From Chrysomallon squamiferum (Eukaryota; Mollusca; Gastropoda; Neomphalida; Peltospiridae), in contig CM022673.1 of assembly GCA_012295275.1 (NCBI GenBank), positions 3,783,605 through 3,847,604 of the forward strand: a stretch of DNA of 64,000 bases. Direction: 5' to 3'. A program made the translations under genes and the position numbers. This document shows positions 41,814-64,000 of the stretch, one piece after another (position 1 is the stretch's first letter; each line of letters begins with the position of its first letter). The notes below the pieces were generated by a model. That model did no database searches, was not told the DNA's origin, and was given only the letters and a program-made list of their open reading frames with translations.

Positions 41814-41837
41814 TGTATGTATGTATGTATGTATATA
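40201..41837. other. Intergenic, trinucleotide and AAT repeats
   Basis: An ACT/CTG-type trinucleotide region (40215-40365), AAT (41527-41632) and GTAT (41784-41832) tracts. 40440-40960 is unique and AT-rich, without a gene. Confidence 0.6.
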
Positions 41838-42626
41838 CAGTGGTACCTCGACTTACGAGTGCCTCAACTTACGAATTTTTGCTTTGATTTGCGAGCCAAA
41901 ATCCGAGTAACGAGCGAGTTTCAGGTACGCTGCCGCTAGTTGGCGCAACGAACAGCATAACATCCGGCCAGCATCCCGCATTTTACTCCATCACGTAGTT
42001 ACCTCGCCGCAGAAGCATCTCTGTTGTGTTGTGCTCGCGTTTGTACAGTATTTTGTAAAAATAACAAAAAATTTCTGACCATGGATTCTAAGAAAGTGAG
42101 TGCAAGGGACAGTGCTGAGAAGAAGAAGCGGATGATGTCCATTGAATTAAAGCTTGAATTCACAGACAAACACGACCTAGGTGTGCATGTAGTCGACTTG
42201 GCTAGGCAGCACGAGCATACTACTTCTACAATATGTATCATACTGTAGCTGAAGGAGTCGATAAAGGCTGTAACTCCAGCCACAGGCATTAAAATAATTT
42301 GTCTGAACTCCAAGATGATTACACTTTACAAAACCAATTTATTTCTTTATATTATCTTTTATTTTGTTTTTTTTATACAATATTTGTCATTTATAACTAC
42401 ATTTTTCTTAGTTAAAATCACGTTATAAAACAAAAAATAAAAATAAAAATAAAATAAAATAAAATAAAATAAAATAATAAAATAAATGGGGTGGTTTTCG
42501 GGGGCCTAGAACGGATTAATCGTATTTCAATTAATTTCAGTTTGGAAAATTGATTTGATATACGAGCAAGTTGAGATACGAAACCGGTCTCGGAACGAAT
42601 TAAACTCGTAATTCAAGGTACCACTG
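41838..42626 (+). mobile_element. Tigger/pogo-type DNA transposon, internally deleted
   Basis: The ends are inverted: CAGTGGTACCTCGACTTACG on the left and, reverse-complemented, CAGTGGTACCTTGAATTACG on the right. TA flanks both ends, as expected for Tc1/mariner-superfamily insertion. The 789-bp length is far below a full pogo element. Inside, an ORF from 42081 to 42248 encodes the start of a CENP-B-like helix-turn-helix transposase, with KKKRMMSIELKLEF and a STIC-I-L motif, then a stop codon. The catalytic domain is absent, so this copy cannot move itself. It sits beside a GTAT microsatellite. Confidence 0.88.
42081..42248 (+). pseudogene. Tigger transposase N-terminal fragment
   Basis: Fifty-five codons begin MDSKKVSARDSAEKKKR and continue with a helix-turn-helix of the CENP-B N-terminal kind (VHVVDLARQHEHTTSTI). 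A TAG stops the frame where an intact element would read on; similar sequence (LKESIKA) continues in the same frame after it. The region for the DDE catalytic domain is deleted. Confidence 0.75.
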
Positions 42627-43114
42627 TATAAATATATATATAATGTATGTGCGTGTGTGTGTGTTCATGGATCTGTGAACTAAAATCTTTGTTTAATATA
42701 AAGGTCTGGAGATGTGGATCAAATATTTTTCTTTGTACATACATACATACATACATACATACACACACACATACATGCATTGATACATACATTTATACAT
42801 ACATCCAATATTTTTTCTTTATTTGTTATTGCTTTTATTGTGTTTTTTTTGTTTTTTTTCAATTCTGATTAACTATAGCGACAATGACCTAATTTTTCCG
42901 TATGCAGTCAGAATACTAGATACAGCTGGATTTTCTCGATTTAAAAATTCTAAACACAGTCTAACCATTTCCATCCACTCTGTTAGATCGGAGATGGTAA
43001 AAGGCTGTCTGCTGCAGATAACAAGTAGTTCGTTTCTATCGTCAGCCATTTACATACAGATGAGTCTCAAAAGTATCTCCTGAACAATTTATTGATTCAA
43101 CTTTTTAAATATAT

Positions 43115-43151
<37 letters not shown>

Positions 43152-44807
43152 GGTCTTCACGTAAGCATTGGAATTTACCTAATCTACGTGGCTGGAGATT
43201 TTGGTTTAGAGCTTACAGAGATGGCTCGAAACACGATTATTTATTCAGCGTTTATTTTGTGCCGATCCCTTTCCAACCACTGTTATCACAACCGTGATAG
43301 GCCTGAGATTTAACCACTGTTTACTTGACAATTAAAATGTGCGATTTGGTACTAGTCTAAAATAGTATTGCTCAGCGATAAATTCTTTTTTTCTCTCTCT
43401 TTCTTTTCTGTCTCCTAACTTTCTCCTTAGGTCGTCATTGCCTACAGCTCATTTGCTCCTAAAGCAAATTCCTCTTCCAGTTAGAGCATCGGGACAGTTT
43501 TAACAAATGTCTTCCTGTCTGTGGGAGGGTAATATAAAAGATATGTTGATACCAAATAAGTATTAATAAGTATTAAAAATTATATTTAAAAAAAATATAA
43601 ATATGCATATATACATTAGGGTAAAATCTGATAATTGCTACTAATAAAATATATTACATTATATATTACATTTCCTGTTTGTTTATGTATTCCATACCCG
43701 AATCCCGAGTGAATTTCGGACCTGACAGTAACCCTCTCTTTGCATATCACCGATTCTCAGCACTTCATTAACACAAGTAGTTTAGATTAATATTGACATT
43801 TGCTATTGGTAAAACGACGAATTGATTTTCGTCAGTTCGCCCGTTCAAGCAGCGCACACACAGACAAAACATCTGCAAACACAGCGTACGCACATAACTG
43901 GAAATTAATTTTCTAACATGTTTCTCTTGACAAATTAACCACCGAAGAAAAACAACAAATACGAGAAAGAAAAACAGACAAATACAACATATAATGATAA
44001 TAATAATAATAATAAAATAATAATAAAAATAATAAAATAATAATAATAATAATAAAAACACTGTTTGCTTAATTAGTGGGAGTTTATTCGTAGAACTGAT
44101 CAATGAACAGGGCGTGTTCTCGGCGCGTGCCGACACTTTCGGCAAACAATGAGTCTGTTAAGTTGAAAAGACTACACAGTGTAATTCTGATACAGCTCTA
44201 ATTTCTGGCCATGTTGACACAAACGTTACTGTCCAAATAAAATGGGGGTTCCTATGAAGAAACAACACTATTAATTTGCTAGTGTTAAACATACAGTGAG
44301 AGTATACGTACATGATATAACATTTTTTGTTTTTTTATGACATGCGTTTTAGTAACCCATGAATCTCTGCAAACATAACAATGGCACACGCGCACGCTCG
44401 CACGTACATACTAACACATTTATTAACAGACACACTATTTCATTCACACAGACATGTGTATGAAACAGACGGATTAATATTACTCTCTTTGAATATTATT
44501 CAACAATCTCAGTTTGAACAAGAAATGTATGTATGATACTTTTTTGTGCTGTGGTTTTAATTTTTCATCGTCATATTATTAAGTAATACCGATGAAATAA
44601 ATTCACATTAGGTGTGTGTGTGTGTGTGTGTGTGTGTATGCGTGTATGTATGTGTGTGTACATGTATATATATATATAAATAAGTATTAACTTTGTTATA
44701 TCTATATAACAACGTTAAAACAGAACTTGATTTAACCGAATTTCTTTCTTTCATATTTAGCTGTAATGAAACAATAATAATAATAATACTTCAGAACTAT
44801 ACTGATC

Positions 44808-44841
<34 letters not shown>

Positions 44842-44865
44842 CAAAAAATATTGTGAAATAAAAAC
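42627..44865. other. Intergenic, AT-rich
   Basis: ATAC (42738-42775), poly(T) (43116-43145), AAT (43995-44060), GT (44612-44638) and GA (44814-44841) tracts. No gene supported. Confidence 0.6.
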
Positions 44866-45837
44866 ACAGCCATCTTCCTGTGATTTAATTGTCTTTCGTC
44901 TCAGACAGCGCTCAGAAAGGGGTATTGCAAGACGCGAGAAGTTTAGACGCGGTTTCAGACGATCGGTCCAAATGAAATTACCCCATACAATTATCTGGAA
45001 CATGTTATAGCATAAAGAAAGCATTTCGCTCGAACCTATACGTTAATTAGCGCCCAGTTGTCAAATTCAAGCACCTGATCCCGACTAAGGTGCATTAAAG
45101 TTTGGTCACATGACCGTACATACAACCCACGTTGGGTTTTTTTTTTTTTCGTATCTAGCCATCGCAAACATCGATCTTGTCTTGATGTATTTAGCATGAT
45201 AGGTTTAAGGATTTATTCTCAAGCAAGAAATGTGATTTGTCGTAGGGAGGCGAGCGAGATAATTTCATTTATTTGTGCCCCATCTAACTCGCTGAAGGAG
45301 TCGGGGAAAAGATTAAATTAGCATGTCGTCTTTTTGTCAAAATTAAATCCCAAAAGAATTTGTCTAAAAATCTTGAATTTATCACAAACACCGCGGCAGG
45401 GGTTTGGACAGCGAGTGTAAGATATTGGCTTTGGCTGTGAAGCGTCGAGCGACAAGAGATTGTCATTCATCTGAGACAACGCGCTGATAATGACAAAGTG
45501 AAACCGATATTGCTTTGACTGTCTTTCAGACTTGGTGCCTTTAAAAGCGAAATTGATACGCGTTTGTCTGCATCATGCGTTCATTTGGTAACGGGTTGCA
45601 GGACAAATCCGATAGAGGTATACAATTACACGGACCTTCTGGTTGTTTTTTCATCTTTTATTTCTTTTTCTCTCTCTTTTTTTTTTTTTTTTTTATTTAT
45701 TTATTTTATTTATTATGATTATTATTATTATTTATTTTATTTTTTATTTATTATGATTTTTATTATTATTTATTTTCTCTTTTTTTTTTTTTTTTTTGAT
45801 GTTCTTTTTCTTTTTCCTCTTTTTTTTTTTTCTTAAA

Positions 45838-45876
<39 letters not shown>

Positions 45877-46688
45877 ATTTCAGAAAGGGGCGATACTAGG
45901 TTTTCATTGTGGTTGATGTAATTATCAAAACGAATGAAATTTAAATATTTCTGAAATATGGTCAGAAAAAGATAAGTGAAGATGTGCGTTGACAGGCGCG
46001 CGCTTGTTTTTGGTTACACGTAATCGAAAGTTGTGATTTTCTCATTTCAAATTAGAACTAGGAGTAATACAATGCACGTATTACTGTCGATCAGAGATGT
46101 CAAATAATTTTCATTATGAAGTAAATTAGCTAATAAGATACAAAGTTACAAGTATTTCATATGATTTTATCTAATTTCGATAAACAGTACAACTTAAAGA
46201 GGCTGTAACATAATTCGTATAGAATGAAAATGAAACAAAAAAGATATAAAACCAGTTTTCATATAACTAACAATAAAAAGTAACATAAATACAAATATGG
46301 TGTCGTCTGTTGTTTTCGTTTGGCCAGATCCTGTACATACATTTATTATTTTTAAAACACACACGCATACGCACGAACGCACGCACACAAACACACACAC
46401 ATTTATTTGTATATATAATTTACTTTGATACAGAATGATAGAAGTAATAACATTTGCACACAAATACTGGAACATTGTATACTTTGTTGTTTTATTGCAC
46501 AAACAGCCGTCCAGACAAACGGAACAAACAGCGGCACTGACAAATGGACAAATGGAACAAACAGTCGCACCGACAAACGAACAGACAGATACACTGGTAA
46601 ACATTGCATGGTTCACAGAACACTCTCATTCTTGCATCCAAGTTTAATTTTGATCATAAGACTCAGACAAATAATAATAATAACAATA

Positions 46689-46759
<71 letters not shown>

Positions 46760-47599
46760 GTAATAATAACAACGGCTACTATTGACTAATAAACTCTGGT
46801 AACATTTTAACAGCAAACACATTTATAACAGAACATCATTAAGTACGTGATGAGAATGTGACAGTGAACATTTCGTTAATAGTTGCCTTTTCAGGATACA
46901 TCTATTTCTCTTTAATCTCTCTCTCCTTCTCACTCTCCGATTCCTCTTAATTCTCTGTATATCACATACACTCGCAAAGACATATACACAGATATACACA
47001 TACACATATAAAACTGATGTCATCTCTTAACCGTTTAGATAATAAATAAATTAGTGTTTTTTTCACGTTTATTTTTTGTGATTTTATCAATGCAACGATC
47101 AGGATACTTCCGTAGTTAATATTGAAATTTACTTTTGATGTCTGTTTATGCAGACATTTTAACATGTGAGCAAACAACAGCATTACTATTATTTTTTTTT
47201 TATCATTCTGCTTAAATTATGCGAAATTGCAATTTTAGAAACATTAACTCGAAGAAGCAAGTCTTTTCAAAATGTTATAACACATAATAATCACTTGAAT
47301 AATAATTTGCTAGTTTTATAAAAACATCCTTCTTTATCCGCCATATTTTTATTAATTCTTGTTTATTTAAATTTCATATAACTGGGTGAGATATTAATAC
47401 ATCTGACTTTCGATCTGTCTGTCTGTCTGTAAAAAAAATGGAAATAAGTTTGAACTGATTGAAAGATAATGTATTAGATTTGATTCTGCGATTAAAAATA
47501 TGAACACTTTTATTCTGGACAAAAGCATCTTTCACTTTGTACTGACTGTTCTTAGAGAATAGAAGAAACATTTCATTATGTATCGTCACAAGAATTATT

Positions 47600-47680
47600 A
47601 TAAGTTGAAATATTTTCAAGGATTCGAACCCAAAACCTACCAGTCTAAGACCAAACATTCACCGGTTGTTTTTTTTTTGG
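47600..47680 (-). mobile_element. tRNA-derived SINE-like fragment
   Basis: On the minus strand GGGTTCGAATCC is a perfect RNA polymerase III B-box/T-arm core, preceded about 40 bases upstream by GGTGAATGTTTGG. No matching acceptor stem or complete A box was found, so this is a relic at most. Confidence 0.3.
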
Positions 47681-48157
47681 AGCCAATATAAATGTTATTT
47701 AGTTTATAATAATTATATATGACGTATGACACGTTTGAAACTACTTACTTATCATTAGATTGCTTTATTAAAGTAAGGAGATTTCTAATTTTCGGTTGTC
47801 AGAGAAATAGATACTGGAATGTGAAGGATGTTGATATAAAACGAGTTACACGAATAACAGATTCAATTAACAACAAATAAATAAAAAACACAATTCTGTT
47901 CACCCCACCATGTGGCACTCAGAGAAAAAAATGGATCATGGGATATTACACGAACGTTCGACATGAAGTGATGACAGTCTCTTGTCACAAATAACAACCA
48001 CAAAATAAATAAATAAATAAAATAAAATAAAATAAAACTATTTAAACTAAAATAAACTAAAATAATTAAAAATCCAAAACCAATGTACTGTAACGCTTTC
48101 TAAAAGCAATGTCTTGTAAGAGATCCACAACGTATTGTTGTCTATTAGGTTCATTCA

Positions 48158-48167
48158 TTTATTTATT
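48158..48167 (-). terminator. Candidate polyadenylation signals for VGLUT
   Basis: On the minus strand overlapping AATAAA hexamers occur about 190 bases after the stop, within an ATTT repeat. A 32-base genomic A-run (minus strand, 48206-48238) lies between stop and signal. Because the hexamer sits in a simple repeat, functional use is uncertain. Confidence 0.3.
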
Positions 48168-48203
48168 TATTTTTGTTCTAACAACTACGGGGTGTTTTTA
48201 CCA

Positions 48204-48239
<36 letters not shown>

Positions 48240-48351
48240 TTTGTTTTGTTTTGTTTTGTTTTGTTTTGTTTAGTTTGCTTGTTTTGTTTGTACAGCTGTG
48301 TAACACACTGGCAGTATGGTACACAGTACGGTACACGTTAACGTCACAACT

Positions 48352-64000
<15,649 letters not shown>

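Larger units (their letters stand above)
44866..48351. other. Intergenic and VGLUT 3' flank
   Basis: 44870-45620 is a complex, moderately GC island without a convincing ORF. 45670-45871 is T-rich. AAT lies at 46674-46757, poly(T) at 48206-48238 and TTTTG at 48240-48270. A B-box-like GGTTCGAATCC on the minus strand near 47624 suggests a tRNA-derived relic. Confidence 0.5.

Noticed and set aside
46425-46694. Open frames over GGAACAAACAG-type repeats
   Set aside because: A short imprecise repeat (about 46503-46595) creates the frames.

Overview
This is animal nuclear DNA: split genes with GT-AG introns, very AT-rich non-coding sequence packed with microsatellites, and Tc1/mariner-superfamily DNA transposon remnants. 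The style of the repeats and of the two recognisable genes suggests a protostome, most likely a lophotrochozoan and probably a mollusc. That assignment is an inference; no marker in the window proves it.

Two protein-coding genes can be supported. On the + strand, 22297-30710, a complete seven-exon gene encodes a 434-residue Cys-loop (pentameric ligand-gated) channel subunit of the nicotinic acetylcholine receptor type. It has a signal peptide, a 13-residue Cys-loop, a vicinal Cys-Cys pair in loop C and four membrane segments. All exon phases agree. The subunit is strongly diverged: most aromatic residues that form the acetylcholine-binding box are replaced and the M2 pore lining is unusual. 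On the - strand, 48352-61305, lie the last three coding exons of a vesicular glutamate transporter (SLC17, VGLUT). Its earlier exons must lie beyond position 64000 on this map. The two genes converge on a 17.6-kb intergenic region.

Layout. 1-8630 is AT-rich non-coding DNA with microsatellites, a degenerate telomere-like patch (2880-3240) and a CA-rich minisatellite (5529-6012). 8631-8877 (-) is a possible orphan coding exon. 8878-22296 is non-coding and contains diverged tandem repeats, a pogo-like element (18047-18415), a small uncertain ORF (19271-19492, -) and a 540-bp AAT/AAC array just upstream of the receptor gene. 22297-30710 is the receptor gene. 30711-48351 is intergenic, with a Tigger/pogo transposon (41838-42626), poly(A)-punctuated duplications, and several blocks of complex, low-repeat sequence that stand out as candidate regulatory or conserved elements. 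48352-61305 is the 3' part of VGLUT, with a 10.7-kb intron. 61306-64000 is the next intron inward of that gene.

Both genes point to neuronal or sensory signalling: glutamate loading of synaptic vesicles, and a ligand-gated channel whose ligand is probably not acetylcholine. Their adjacency does not by itself imply a functional link. The receptor is the best candidate for something undescribed. No rRNA, confident tRNA, CRISPR array or bacterial feature was seen.
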